Below are positions 8,010 to 15,789 of a stretch of 32,003 nucleotides of DNA, in pieces. This DNA comes from an uncultured Alphaproteobacteria bacterium (GTDB lineage Bacteria; Pseudomonadota; Alphaproteobacteria; RF32; CAG-239). The stretch is from contig CALXVZ010000012.1 of assembly GCA_944392235.1 (NCBI GenBank), positions 1 to 32,003 on the forward strand. The letters run 5' to 3'. A model generated the notes under the pieces. The model saw only the letters and a list, made by a program, of their open reading frames with translations. It made no database searches and was not told where the DNA came from. Each line of letters begins with the position of its first letter. Within the stretch, counting starts at the first letter, position 1. The position numbers and the translations under genes were made by a program.

Positions 8010-8615
8010 ATGGTTAAAATTTCTAAACTTTTACAGGGATATCAATCTTTTTATAAACAGTATTTTGTTGAAGAACCTAATGTTTATCAAACTTTGGTGC
8101 GTGATGGACAGGCTCCTAAAACTTTGATTATCGCTTGTAGTGATTCAAGAGTTGATCCGTCTATCTTACTTAATACTAATCCTGGTGATATTTTTGTTGT
8201 CCGTAATGTTGCTAATCTCGTTCCTGCTTTTGATTCTGATATGAGCCATTGTCATGGAACATCTGCTGCCATTGAATACGCTGTTAAACATCTGAAAGTT
8301 GAAAATATTGTTATTCTTGGTCATAGTCATTGTGGCGGAATTAACACCCTTGTTTCTACTCATAAACATAACCATACTTTTATCGATACTTGGCTTGATA
8401 TTGCTGATACTCCGGAAATTCGTGATATTTGTGATACTCACTCTCATGATGTAGCGTGTAAATTGTGTGAAAAAGAAGCTATTCGCGTTTCTATCGGAAA
8501 TTTAATGACTTTTCCTTTTGTTAAGGATGCTGTCTTGAATAAAAGTCTTGATTTGCATGGTTGGTATTTCAACCTCGAAACCGGTGCGTTGGAAATTATA
8601 GCTCTGGATAACTAA
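8010..8615 (+). CDS. Beta-class carbonic anhydrase
   Basis: A 201-residue zinc enzyme interconverting CO2 and bicarbonate in the cytoplasm. The zinc ligands are visible: Cys43 in the CSDSRVDP motif, and His105 and Cys108 in GHSHCGG. The Asp45-Arg47 dyad of the active site is present. Length is normal for the bacterial enzymes. I choose the ATG at 8010 because AGGGTGG lies 8 bases upstream; an in-frame GTG at 7998 lies inside that ribosome site and is less likely. It is a single-gene unit between an unknown exported protein (divergent) and an epimerase-like gene (convergent). Bicarbonate supply for carboxylases is the usual role. Confidence 0.93.
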   Translation: MVKISKLLQGYQSFYKQYFVEEPNVYQTLVRDGQAPKTLIIACSDSRVDPSILLNTNPGDIFVVRNVANLVPAFDSDMSHCHGTSAAIEYAVKHLKVENIVILGHSHCGGINTLVSTHKHNHTFIDTWLDIADTPEIRDICDTHSHDVACKLCEKEAIRVSIGNLMTFPFVKDAVLNKSLDLHGWYFNLETGALEIIALDN

Positions 8616-8673
8616 CTGCCTACACCAAAACTTTTCAACTTTCTTACTGATTATTTTCTATCTCTTTTCTGCT

Positions 8674-9354
8674 TTATATATTATTTAGCAGACGGCCAAT
8701 CGCTTGTGATAAATCTTTGATATATGTGTTATCACTGACAGGAGCTTTCTTGCCGACACTCCTACTTTGGTATTTTTTCAATATCGGCATCTCTACCGGC
8801 GTAAATAAACGATATAAATTCTCAGCAGCCTCTTCATTTGCTTTATTTTCAGCAAAACTTGAGCGCAATTTATAAAACTTTACAGGAAATCCGTCTTTCT
8901 GCGAGAATTTACGAATGATATCACCTTCGCCCGCAGCATAGAAAAAACCTTTGAAACTTTCGGGATTGCTTTGCCAATAAGCTCGGCATACTTCCAATAA
9001 ATTTGCAGTTCCGTCACCCATTATCGCTTGGCGGCCTTTTTTTACCGCTGCCAAGTGTAACACGAATTCTATCTCTATTCCACTCTTTGACGCGGTATTA
9101 AATATTGATGCCAAAAAGGAAATATCCGCAACATCTCCAAAACAAAATTGGACATTATGTTCCTTAAAGGCTTCGGCTCTTATTGGTAACGCAGATGTCG
9201 CTTTTATCATTTTATTATTTGCTAACAGAGGACTAAATGCATCTTCTGAATCTCCCAAGGCGAGGACTTTACGCCCAGATTGCACTAATTCATTCAGAAT
9301 TTCTTGACCGACAAAACTGGTTGCTCCGGTGATTAAACATACTTTTTGTGTCAT
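8674..9354 (-). CDS. Short NAD(P)-binding epimerase/dehydratase-like protein
   Basis: A 226-residue Rossmann-fold protein of the extended SDR type. The dinucleotide-binding loop GATSFVG is at residues 10-16 after a beta strand, and a His-Leu-Ala-Ala motif follows mid-protein, as in NAD-dependent epimerases. The usual Tyr-x-x-x-Lys catalytic pair is not evident, and the protein is about 80-100 residues shorter than true sugar epimerases, so it may bind a nucleotide without that chemistry. I use the internal ATG at 9354, which has GGAGAGG 5 bases upstream. The longer frame from 9417 would run through the promoter candidate. Substrate unknown. Confidence 0.7.
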   Translation of the reverse strand: MTQKVCLITGATSFVGQEILNELVQSGRKVLALGDSEDAFSPLLANNKMIKATSALPIRAEAFKEHNVQFCFGDVADISFLASIFNTASKSGIEIEFVLHLAAVKKGRQAIMGDGTANLLEVCRAYWQSNPESFKGFFYAAGEGDIIRKFSQKDGFPVKFYKLRSSFAENKANEEAAENLYRLFTPVEMPILKKYQSRSVGKKAPVSDNTYIKDLSQAIGRLLNNI

Positions 9355-9388
9355 TCTGTCCTCTCCTTTCCTTTTTGTCTTTTCTATT

Positions 9389-9417
9389 ATTGTGAATTTT
9401 TTTTCTTCTCTTGTCAA
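9389..9417 (-). promoter_or_regulatory. Promoter candidate for the epimerase-like gene
   Basis: Reverse strand TTGACA (9417-9412), 17-base spacer, CACAAT (9394-9389). The -35 box is perfect and the -10 weak. Its place supports the internal start at 9354. Confidence 0.35.
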
Positions 9418-9516
9418 CTGTGTTTTATGGTAATTTGCTTTTATCTTTCTTTTTTTAGTAATTTTTCAGCTTAAACTCTATCGCTTCAAAATAACATCCT
9501 GCTTCTTATTACACAC

Positions 9517-9554
9517 AAAAAAAAGATGTTCCCTTTTTGAAAACATCCTTTTTT
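9517..9554 (-). terminator. Hairpin terminator next to a broken reading frame
   Basis: GATGTT (9525-9530) pairs with AACATC (9542-9547), extended by A/T pairs from the flanking A and T runs. On the reverse strand eight T follow the stem. It directly follows the remnant frame ending at 9559, and nothing else on that strand needs it. Confidence 0.55.
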
Positions 9555-9558
9555 AATC

Positions 9559-9681
9559 TTAGTGAAAATTTTGTTGTCTTACTTCATCCTGTAATATTCT
9601 CAATTCTTTGAGAAATTCATTTAAACGATAATCGTTAAATTCCTCTTCTACCGCAGCTTCCCTTTTTATATCCTGCTTTTG
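9559..9681 (-). pseudogene. Remnant 3' end of a lost gene (41 codons, no start)
   Basis: This reverse-strand frame reads as a charged, helical protein tail (it includes RLNEFLKELRILQDEV) and ends in TAA five bases before a hairpin terminator. It has no ATG, GTG or usable TTG start, and an in-frame TGA closes it upstream. It therefore looks like the tail of a gene whose body has been deleted. The 9355-9786 gap otherwise holds the terminator and the forward promoter. Chance coding resemblance is possible. Confidence 0.35.
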
Positions 9682-9711
9682 TCAAGTTATTTATTTTTTC
9701 TGACAAAATAC

Positions 9712-9740
9712 TTGACACTTTTCATTTTTTTTGCTAATCT
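9712..9740 (+). promoter_or_regulatory. Strong sigma-70-like promoter for the 481-residue gene
   Basis: TTGACA (9712-9717), 17-base spacer, TAATCT (9735-9740). The start codon at 9787 lies about 40 bases below the likely transcription start. TGTCAAGT at 9680-9687 and ACTTGACA at 9710-9717 form an inverted repeat that includes the -35 box. Confidence 0.65.
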
Positions 9741-9786
9741 TCTTTTTGATAAGTTATAACTATGTTTAATTTTAAAATAAACTATT

Positions 9787-11232
9787 ATGGAAAAACAGTA
9801 TTGTTTAGCAGAGATGCAAACTCTTTACTTCTCTGCGGTGTTTCAAATGTTAAACCAAAATGCACACCAATCTTGCACAGCCGTAGTTAAATCTGAATGC
9901 ACTTCGCCGGCTTTGGTCAAAGACTTGAGAAATCGGGTAGCTAAGCTCCCTATCAAACCTCAAAATCAGAAATATTTAATCAAATATTCCGGTGTTCCTG
10001 AGACTTATGTCGCTTCGGCAAAGGGGGTTAAGGTTTATTCTGAACGTGTTTGGGGATTGAAAATCGGGCAGAATGTTATGTTCGATACCGAAAAGTATTC
10101 TCTCCAGGATTTGATGACCATGGCTCTCAATGTTCCTATGGCGAAAATCTATTCGGATTATTCCGTTAACTATTATAGTAATGGTAAACGCGAATATTGC
10201 CGCGAACAACCTGTTACATTGGTCAATCAATTCCGCCGGCCTCCTTTGACTGGTTGGTCTCAGATTTCTTACGAGAGAGCATATGAACTCTTTCCTAAGA
10301 TTATTCAGAGCTATTCTAAGGAATTGAAAAATTACGGAAAGTGTTTCTTGGTGGATCCGGAAATCAAAAACTTGGTTCTTGCAGTTGACGAAGATTCTGA
10401 TATCTTCCTGCCTTTCAACTGCATCTTGCAGGGAAATGTTATCGAAAGTCAGCATTCTTTTACCTTAACCGGTAATATGAAGTCTGTCTTTGCCGCGTTT
10501 TCTAAGGTGCTTGAAAACGGTCAGTATGATGTTTTGGCTCAAGCGGAAGATTACTTCACTGTTGAGGAAGTTACTTATGTCGCCCAAAATCCTTCTGTCA
10601 AAAAAATCAAACTGATGGTTGGTTTTGCTGATTTACCTTGCGACAGTGCTCGGAAACTTGTCTCTAGCGAAGATTTACCTCTTTTCGAACAGCAAGTTCG
10701 TAATGGTATTAGAAGATTCTCTCTTACCTCTCAAGGTAAATTGCTTGATTCTTCAAAAGTCAGAACCAGCGTCTTTTTCAAAGATAGAGGTAATGAACAG
10801 ATTATTCTGGCTCCGCAAGAGGTATTCAGACGTTGGGGTAATTCATTCCCCGCTGAGTTTACGGCTAAACTTCAGCAAACTAAGAAAAATTGCTTCAATG
10901 CCGGACATAAGTTTTTAACCAATATCGCAGGTTCCTCTCAGACCGTTTCAGCTGAGGATAAGGCTTTGCAAAGGTTGTTAGCTATGCCGGCTGCCGGTTT
11001 CAAAAACATCGGAGGCGTGGATATTGCCGAAATTGGTGCGGATATTCTGAGCGGAAAATATTCTATGGTTGAGATCTGCCACAAATACAATCAAATCGCA
11101 GAACTCATTGAAGATTTTAAAATCAGTACGTATTCTACTGATTACGGTGCTCACTACTCATCACCTGTACGGCATCAACGTGTTACCGGAGCCTATTCTG
11201 GACGTGTTTATGAAGATAGAGTTATCAACTAA
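9787..11232 (+). CDS. Unknown protein, 481 residues
   Basis: I do not recognise this family. No signal peptide, membrane segment or known catalytic motif is visible. It is a mixed alpha/beta soluble protein with scattered Cys residues (6, 30, 38 and others) and a Tyr/Ser/Arg-rich C-terminus (about 450-481). Codon use is noticeably richer in G/C than most of the window (many CCG, GGC, CGG and AAG codons), which may reflect high expression or a different origin. There is no Shine-Dalgarno; the leader before the ATG is A/T-rich (TTTAATTTTAAAATAAAC). A strong promoter precedes it and a textbook terminator follows, so it is an independent and possibly well-expressed gene. Confidence 0.8.
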   Translation: MEKQYCLAEMQTLYFSAVFQMLNQNAHQSCTAVVKSECTSPALVKDLRNRVAKLPIKPQNQKYLIKYSGVPETYVASAKGVKVYSERVWGLKIGQNVMFDTEKYSLQDLMTMALNVPMAKIYSDYSVNYYSNGKREYCREQPVTLVNQFRRPPLTGWSQISYERAYELFPKIIQSYSKELKNYGKCFLVDPEIKNLVLAVDEDSDIFLPFNCILQGNVIESQHSFTLTGNMKSVFAAFSKVLENGQYDVLAQAEDYFTVEEVTYVAQNPSVKKIKLMVGFADLPCDSARKLVSSEDLPLFEQQVRNGIRRFSLTSQGKLLDSSKVRTSVFFKDRGNEQIILAPQEVFRRWGNSFPAEFTAKLQQTKKNCFNAGHKFLTNIAGSSQTVSAEDKALQRLLAMPAAGFKNIGGVDIAEIGADILSGKYSMVEICHKYNQIAELIEDFKISTYSTDYGAHYSSPVRHQRVTGAYSGRVYEDRVIN

Positions 11233-11249
11233 ACTTGTCTTAACACTTA

Positions 11250-11281
11250 AAAGCTGTTCCCAAAAGGAACAGCTTTTTTTT
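11250..11281 (+). terminator. Strong terminator of the 481-residue gene
   Basis: AAAGCTGTTCC (11250-11260) and its exact complement (11266-11276) form an 11-bp stem with loop CAAAA, followed by eight T. Confidence 0.92.
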
Positions 11282-11301
11282 ATTATTTCTTCACATAAAA
11301 T

Positions 11302-11330
11302 AAAAACGCCCCTCTCTAAGGGACGTTTTT
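11302..11330 (-). terminator. Terminator of the J-domain gene, twin of 12967-12995
   Basis: AAAAACGCCCCT (11302-11313), loop CTCTA, AGGGACGTTTTT (11319-11330), with one mismatched pair. On the reverse strand the stem ends in a T run. Loop and arms are almost identical to the hairpin at 12967-12995. Confidence 0.8.
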
Positions 11331-11349
11331 ACTTGTTTTGTTGAGCTGT

Positions 11350-12858
11350 TTAGCTTCTCGCCAAGCCTTCGAGATATGCATAGTATCTTTGGACTTTTTG
11401 AAACATCACAACCGCATTCGGCTCTCTGTTTCTATCCGGATGATACTTCTGCACCAAGCGTCTGTATGCTTGTTTCAAGCTTTCTGCATTAAGAGTTTCC
11501 TTAGTTAAGCCGAATAATCTAAAGGCTTCATTGGTTTCTCCCTTTGCCACATATGGCTGGATACCTCTTTCTTCCTTGAAACTTGCAAACTCTGGTCTGG
11601 TTTTAGCTAACTTGCGACATAACTCCAGCACTTGAGCTCTCGATAAGTTTCTGGCTTTGGAATTTTTGCTCAATATTTGATATTGAACCGGTGTTACGAA
11701 CACTCCATTGAAGTCTATCAATAAATCGCCAAAGTTACTAAAATCTCCATCTTGGCTTGACGCTTTTTGACGTTGTTCTTGTGACGGACGTTGATATGCT
11801 TTCGCTTTTTTCTCAACATCGGCATAGAAATCTTTTTGCCAATTTTCGTAGCCACTCTTCTCAAGCTTCAACTTCAAGCGTGCTAACAGAACATTTGTGC
11901 TTTCACTGCTATCCAAGAAATCTTGCCAGAACTCATTCACATACATCTCACAGTTTCGTAAATATTCAAGATGCTGGAACTCTTCTTGTCGAAGTATTTC
12001 TTCTTCAAGCTTAGCTCGCTTTTTCTCAATTCTATCCATTTGTTCTGCCTGAGCTTTTATGAGTTTTTTAGCTTTCATCCTTCCAAAAAATCTATATATA
12101 TAGAAAATCATTGCTATCGCAAAGTGGATATACATTAAATTTCGTAACAGATTTTGCATAGATACATATTTCTCATTACTGTATTTTAAGGTTGCTTCAA
12201 GTATTCCTTTACTCTGCCCCTGATTTGAATATAGTCCGTATCCATCTCTCGTTTTATAGATAAGTCCTTCTGCTCCCTTCATTTTATCATCAGGTAGGCT
12301 AAACTTCAAACTTGATATTTGATAATATTCTTGTTCATTGTCTTCCTTTTCGATAACAATTTCCTGAATATTAGAGTTTGGAACTTTATCTATACTGATT
12401 ACCTTACCATAAGATACTATTTCAAATGATGGTGTCGTATATTTATGCAGAAGAAAAGCTCCTACATAAAATATATTAATACATATGATTAATATCTGTG
12501 ACGGATCTACAACGCAAAATATACAGAAAATTAACCCTGCTATAAATAGCATTACAAGAAAATGAAATACGTTGTGAAGATATTGCTGATATATGACTTT
12601 TTGATCAACCTGACTTATGTAGTTAGAATTATATAAAATAACTCTTTGTCCTTCTGCCTTCAGAGGCGTTTTTGAATAACAGTCCAATGTATCTGCAAGT
12701 TTTACCTTCACAACTTTAGATGAATCTTTCAGATTTAACATTGCGTTATACTCGTCCAATTCTTCCAATGTTGCTACATGGCTTGTTTTGTAAGACTGTT
12801 TGCACGAGCTTAAGCTTAAACTTAATAGACAGCTCAACATTAATAATAATCTTCTCAT
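11350..12858 (-). CDS. Membrane lipoprotein with C-terminal J domain
   Basis: A 502-residue protein with an unusual order of parts. It starts with a lipoprotein signal peptide (basic start, Leu-rich core, lipobox LSSC with Cys19). Hydrophobic segments follow at about 94-135, then another at about 240-260. A charged coiled coil comes next (about 263-300), then a linker, and finally a J domain (about 448-502) with HPD at 473-475 in YHPDRN. J domains recruit and stimulate Hsp70 (DnaK), so the C-terminus should face the cytoplasm while the acylated N-terminus would be outside. No ribosome site is visible; the leader contains GAACTAAAAATTT. Promoter at 12901-12928, terminator at 11302-11330. A membrane-tethered DnaK recruiter is inferred; the client is unknown. 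Confidence 0.8.
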   Translation of the reverse strand: MRRLLLMLSCLLSLSLSSCKQSYKTSHVATLEELDEYNAMLNLKDSSKVVKVKLADTLDCYSKTPLKAEGQRVILYNSNYISQVDQKVIYQQYLHNVFHFLVMLFIAGLIFCIFCVVDPSQILIICINIFYVGAFLLHKYTTPSFEIVSYGKVISIDKVPNSNIQEIVIEKEDNEQEYYQISSLKFSLPDDKMKGAEGLIYKTRDGYGLYSNQGQSKGILEATLKYSNEKYVSMQNLLRNLMYIHFAIAMIFYIYRFFGRMKAKKLIKAQAEQMDRIEKKRAKLEEEILRQEEFQHLEYLRNCEMYVNEFWQDFLDSSESTNVLLARLKLKLEKSGYENWQKDFYADVEKKAKAYQRPSQEQRQKASSQDGDFSNFGDLLIDFNGVFVTPVQYQILSKNSKARNLSRAQVLELCRKLAKTRPEFASFKEERGIQPYVAKGETNEAFRLFGLTKETLNAESLKQAYRRLVQKYHPDRNREPNAVVMFQKVQRYYAYLEGLARS

Positions 12859-12900
12859 AATCTTTAAATTTTTAGTTCATAATAATTGTTAATTGACTTT

Positions 12901-12928
12901 ATATTATTCGTTATATTTATTTTGTCAA
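12901..12928 (-). promoter_or_regulatory. Strong promoter of the J-domain gene
   Basis: Reverse strand TTGACA (12928-12923), 16-base spacer, TAATAT (12906-12901). Boxes and spacer length are the same as for the promoter at 21835-21862. Confidence 0.65.
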
Positions 12929-12966
12929 GTTTTTTGTGTGTTATTTTGGCGATTCTATATAAAAAA

Positions 12967-12995
12967 AAAAACGTCCCTCTCTAAGGGACGTTTTT
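12967..12995 (-). terminator. Terminator of the 125-residue gene
   Basis: AAAAACGTCCCT (12967-12978), loop CTCTA, AGGGACGTTTTT (12984-12995): a perfect 12-bp stem, with a long A run on the left that reads as T on the reverse strand. Confidence 0.9.
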
Positions 12996-13008
12996 TTTAC
13001 ACTTTTTG

Positions 13009-13386
13009 TTATTGTGGCTGCTGATATTCACTACAGAATTTCTCATATTCCTCCAGCCAATCTCCTTCATCTGCTCCGTTTATCTCCATAAGATACTTTA
13101 CTTCCGCAAAATCTTCATGCGTCAATTTCCCCTGACGTTTTGCTTTTTGGCGAAAGCGTTCCAATATCTTCTCTCGTTCTTGATGATAGAACTCTGACCT
13201 CTGCCGGCAATATTCATTCAGACTTTCTTGCTTTTTGGCTTCTTCTTTCTTATTCATGTATCTTTTGGCTATCATTACTATAATACAAAAAAATACAATA
13301 CTCCACAGAATATACCAAATACTCACTACCGGATAACTTCCTAGCACACAGCTTGACAATAACACTACATTAATACTTATTCCCAT
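13009..13386 (-). CDS. Small membrane-anchored protein with charged cytoplasmic tail
   Basis: A 125-residue protein, not recognised. One hydrophobic region (about 17-40) is followed by Lys-Arg-Tyr and a long, highly charged, helical, Gln/Glu/Lys-rich tail, so the tail is probably cytoplasmic. An LLSSC stretch at 9-13 resembles a lipobox, but the n-region lacks basic residues, so lipidation is doubtful. There is no Shine-Dalgarno; the leader is A/T only (ATATAATT before the ATG). It lies upstream of the J-domain gene on the same strand, each with its own promoter and a nearly identical terminator. Layout suggests the two may be functionally linked. Confidence 0.7.
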   Translation of the reverse strand: MGISINVVLLSSCVLGSYPVVSIWYILWSIVFFCIIVMIAKRYMNKKEEAKKQESLNEYCRQRSEFYHQEREKILERFRQKAKRQGKLTHEDFAEVKYLMEINGADEGDWLEEYEKFCSEYQQPQ

Positions 13387-13420
13387 AATTATATCTATTT
13401 AATATTAAACTGTTTTATAG

Positions 13421-13448
13421 TCTATACCTTTTTTTTATTTTTTGTCAA
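13421..13448 (-). promoter_or_regulatory. Promoter candidate for the 125-residue gene
   Basis: Reverse strand TTGACA (13448-13443), 16-base spacer, TATAGA (13426-13421). Confidence 0.5.
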
Positions 13449-13453
13449 CCTTC

Positions 13454-14188
13454 TTAACGAATAAAATTTGTTCGTTCTCCTCTTTCCGGTGCCGGAGTTT
13501 TTATATCCAATTTTTTACCCTCTTCTATCAACTTTAATGCCCAAGCCATGTTTTTTCCTAAGTTTCGCATAGTCTGTAAACCTTCTTTATCCTGTTTTAC
13601 TTCATCGGGCGTATTCCCATGAACCTCATTCCAATAAGTTGACGATATTACCGGCATGTTGTTTATCGTAAAATATTTATTTATCACATCTATTGATGCT
13701 ATTGTTCCGGCTCTTCTGGCTGAGGCTATTGCTGCTCCAGGTTTATATGCAAACGCAGCTCCGCCTGAATAAAATGCTCTGTTTAATACACTCAACAATC
13801 TTCCCGATGGATGGGCGTAATATACTGGTGTCCCAAATATAAATCCATCTGCACTCTTGGCTTTCTCTACCAGCTCATTGACTATATCATTCGTAAATAC
13901 ACAATGTCCAAGTTTCCTACACCCTCCGCAGCCTACGCAATCTCTATACGCATCTGCTCCTAACTGAATAATCTCGCTCTCTATCCCCTCTTCTTTTAAT
14001 GATTTGGCTATTTCATTCAATGCGGTATATGTGCATCCATCCTCATGTGAACTACCATTTACCATCAATACTTTCATCTTTGCTTCTCCTTTCTTTACCC
14101 TCACTTGTTTCTCTTCTTTACATGCCGACAACAATGTCGTTCCGCCCAATGTCATCAGCGAATTGATTATAAATTCACGCCGATTCAT
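13454..14188 (-). CDS. Tat-signal flavodoxin-like NAD(P)H-dependent FMN reductase
   Basis: A 244-residue flavodoxin-fold protein. It starts MNRREF, a twin-arginine signal, followed by a hydrophobic stretch and a lipobox-like LLSAC (Cys23), so a Tat-exported lipoprotein is predicted. The FMN phosphate loop is at about 44-57 (NGSSHEDGC) and a Cys-rich motif CVGCGGC...C follows at 84-96, as in iron-sulfur-flavoprotein-like reductases. I start at 14188, where AAGGA lies 6 bases upstream, not at 14230. A second start at Met38 (14077) has its own GGAG site 8 bases upstream and would give a cytoplasmic form. It is divergent from an exported nitroreductase. The electron acceptor is unknown. Confidence 0.82.
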   Translation of the reverse strand: MNRREFIINSLMTLGGTTLLSACKEEKQVRVKKGEAKMKVLMVNGSSHEDGCTYTALNEIAKSLKEEGIESEIIQLGADAYRDCVGCGGCRKLGHCVFTNDIVNELVEKAKSADGFIFGTPVYYAHPSGRLLSVLNRAFYSGGAAFAYKPGAAIASARRAGTIASIDVINKYFTINNMPVISSTYWNEVHGNTPDEVKQDKEGLQTMRNLGKNMAWALKLIEEGKKLDIKTPAPERGERTNFIR

Positions 14189-14364
14189 CTTTGTTCCTTT
14201 GGTTTTAATTTTCTGACATTTTCTCCTCATTTCTTCGAATTCAGCAATATTTCTCTTTACTTATCCCCTTTTTTGTGGGTAATTCGGTTTTATTGAAGAC
14301 TTTTTTGCCTTTTTCTGACTATATTATTCTCTGGTTAAAACTTATTTCTATTTTGGGAGGTCTT

Positions 14365-14964
14365 ATGAATAAATTTGTGCTTGCAGCTATGATGTTGCTC
14401 TCTGCTTCTTCCTCTTTTGCTGCTGATATTAAATTACCTGAACCCTCTACTTCCGGTGGAATGCCGTTGATGGAAGCTATTGCAACTCGTCGTTCAGGGA
14501 GGGCTTTTGATACGAAAATGCTCTCCGACAAGCATTTGTCTGACTTACTTTGGGCTACTTGGGGTATATCTTCCGAAGATGGTAAACGCGTTGTCCCTAC
14601 TGCCAGAAATCGTCAGGATATTGATTTATATGTTCTTCTTCCTTCCGGCTCTTATCGTTATGATGCTAAGGCTAATTTATTAAAGCAACTTGGTGACAAA
14701 GATTTAAGATATATCTTGGCTAAAGATCAAAAATTTGCTTTAGATGCGCCTGTTCATCTCTTATTCGTTACTAAAGATAAGAAATATGGAGAAATGCATG
14801 CTGGTTCTATGTATCAAAATGCCAGCCTCTACTGTGCTTCCGAAAACTTAAAATGCGTTGTTCGGGGGCTTTATGATCGTGCTGAAATTAAACAGGCTCT
14901 TAATCTTGATGCCGATACAGAAGTTGTTATGACTGAAGCTGTTGCTTATCCTAAAGCTCAATAA
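14365..14964 (+). CDS. Exported nitroreductase-family protein
   Basis: A 199-residue protein with a Sec signal peptide (basic start, hydrophobic core, Ser-Phe-Ala near residue 19) and a nitroreductase domain. The Ala-Thr-Arg-Arg-Ser-x-Arg-x-Phe motif near the start of the domain is the FMN-binding signature of this family. The SagB-type oxidoreductase branch, often found with N-terminal signals, is the closest match I can suggest. The ATG at 14365 has GGGAGG 4 bases upstream; the frame extending to 14275 is not used. It is divergent from the Tat-signal flavin reductase and ends at a shared terminator. It probably transfers electrons via FMN in the periplasm. Substrate unknown. Confidence 0.82.
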   Translation: MNKFVLAAMMLLSASSSFAADIKLPEPSTSGGMPLMEAIATRRSGRAFDTKMLSDKHLSDLLWATWGISSEDGKRVVPTARNRQDIDLYVLLPSGSYRYDAKANLLKQLGDKDLRYILAKDQKFALDAPVHLLFVTKDKKYGEMHAGSMYQNASLYCASENLKCVVRGLYDRAEIKQALNLDADTEVVMTEAVAYPKAQ

Positions 14965-15021
14965 AACTTTTCTCTATAGATATCCCTCTGTAAACTCGGG
15001 GGTTTCTGTATGGCAACTAAT

Positions 15022-15061
15022 AAAAAAACACCCGCTTACTCTGTTAGCGGGTGCTTTTTTT
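15022..15061. terminator. Bidirectional terminator between convergent genes
   Basis: CACCCGCTTAC (15029-15039) pairs with GTTAGCGGGTG (15043-15053) with one mismatch. A runs flank it on the left and T on the right, so it can stop transcription from both sides. Confidence 0.85.
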
Positions 15062-15070
15062 GTCTTCCGA

Positions 15071-15730
15071 TTATCTTAATTCAAATAATTCTTTGCCGAC
15101 ACCACATAATGGGCATACCCAATCTTCCGGTAACTCTTCAAATGGAACATCGCCTTCATATACATATCCGCATACGGTGCAAACCCATTTCTTTTCCGCA
15201 TTTTCTGCCTTAGGTGTGGCTTTTTCTTCTTTGTTTTGTGTTGCTTTGAATTCTGTCATCACTTTCTCCTTAAATCCATTTCTATAATCACGATACGTTA
15301 ATGGCTCTCCCCCTTGTTGATATTCAAAAGCATCTTCTACTTCAGCTATAAACAAAGTATTATTTGGGAAAACCTTCTTGTCAATCACACGAGCGCGTAT
15401 CTTCGCCAATGCGTCCTTTAAATATGGTAAATCATCCTTGATTTCTTTTACCACATTGTCCCATTTATTCACATTACGACTGCTTTGATAGCCAAAATTT
15501 GCTATCACTATCGGAGCGACTTTCTTTGATAATATACTCAATGAAAATATACCGCTCTTCTCTATTGTCTCTTTCGTATAACTTGTATTCATACATGATA
15601 ATATGATGATATTCGGCCCTATGGCGACTTGCGAAACTGCATCAACCAGCGAACCTACATATCTATCACTCTCTTTGGCTCCTAATACATACAAGCCATT
15701 ACTTATCGCATATAAAGCTTCTTCTTCCAT
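15071..15730 (-). CDS. Flavin reductase-rubredoxin fusion (high-molecular-weight rubredoxin type)
   Basis: A 219-residue two-domain protein. Residues 1-150 form a flavin-reductase-like FMN-binding split barrel (Leu-Ser-Cys-Met-Asn and Ser-Leu-Ser-Ile-Leu stretches). Residues 180-219 are a compact rubredoxin with Cys184, Cys187, Cys206 and Cys209 in two CxxC pairs. This arrangement is known from high-molecular-weight rubredoxins, which pass electrons from NAD(P)H to flavodiiron oxygen or nitric oxide reductases. A flavodiiron partner is not in the window. AAGG lies 9 bases before the ATG, and a promoter candidate is at 15749-15776. Its presence points to an anaerobic or oxygen-sensitive life style. 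Confidence 0.88.
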   Translation of the reverse strand: MEEEALYAISNGLYVLGAKESDRYVGSLVDAVSQVAIGPNIIILSCMNTSYTKETIEKSGIFSLSILSKKVAPIVIANFGYQSSRNVNKWDNVVKEIKDDLPYLKDALAKIRARVIDKKVFPNNTLFIAEVEDAFEYQQGGEPLTYRDYRNGFKEKVMTEFKATQNKEEKATPKAENAEKKWVCTVCGYVYEGDVPFEELPEDWVCPLCGVGKELFELR

Positions 15731-15748
15731 TTTTTTTACCTTTTCTCT

Positions 15749-15776
15749 TAAATATTATGTATTTTCTTGTTTTCAA
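15749..15776 (-). promoter_or_regulatory. Promoter candidate for the flavin reductase-rubredoxin gene
   Basis: Reverse strand TTGAAA (15776-15771), 16-base spacer, TATTTA (15754-15749). Confidence 0.4.
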
Positions 15777-15789
15777 GAGCTTTTTTTAA

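Noticed and set aside
9355-9417. N-terminal extension of the epimerase-like protein
   Set aside because: A strong ribosome site precedes the internal ATG at 9354, the Rossmann strand starts there, and the extension overlaps the promoter.
14275-14364. Thirty extra residues on the nitroreductase
   Set aside because: The GGGAGG site and the signal peptide both fit the ATG at 14365.
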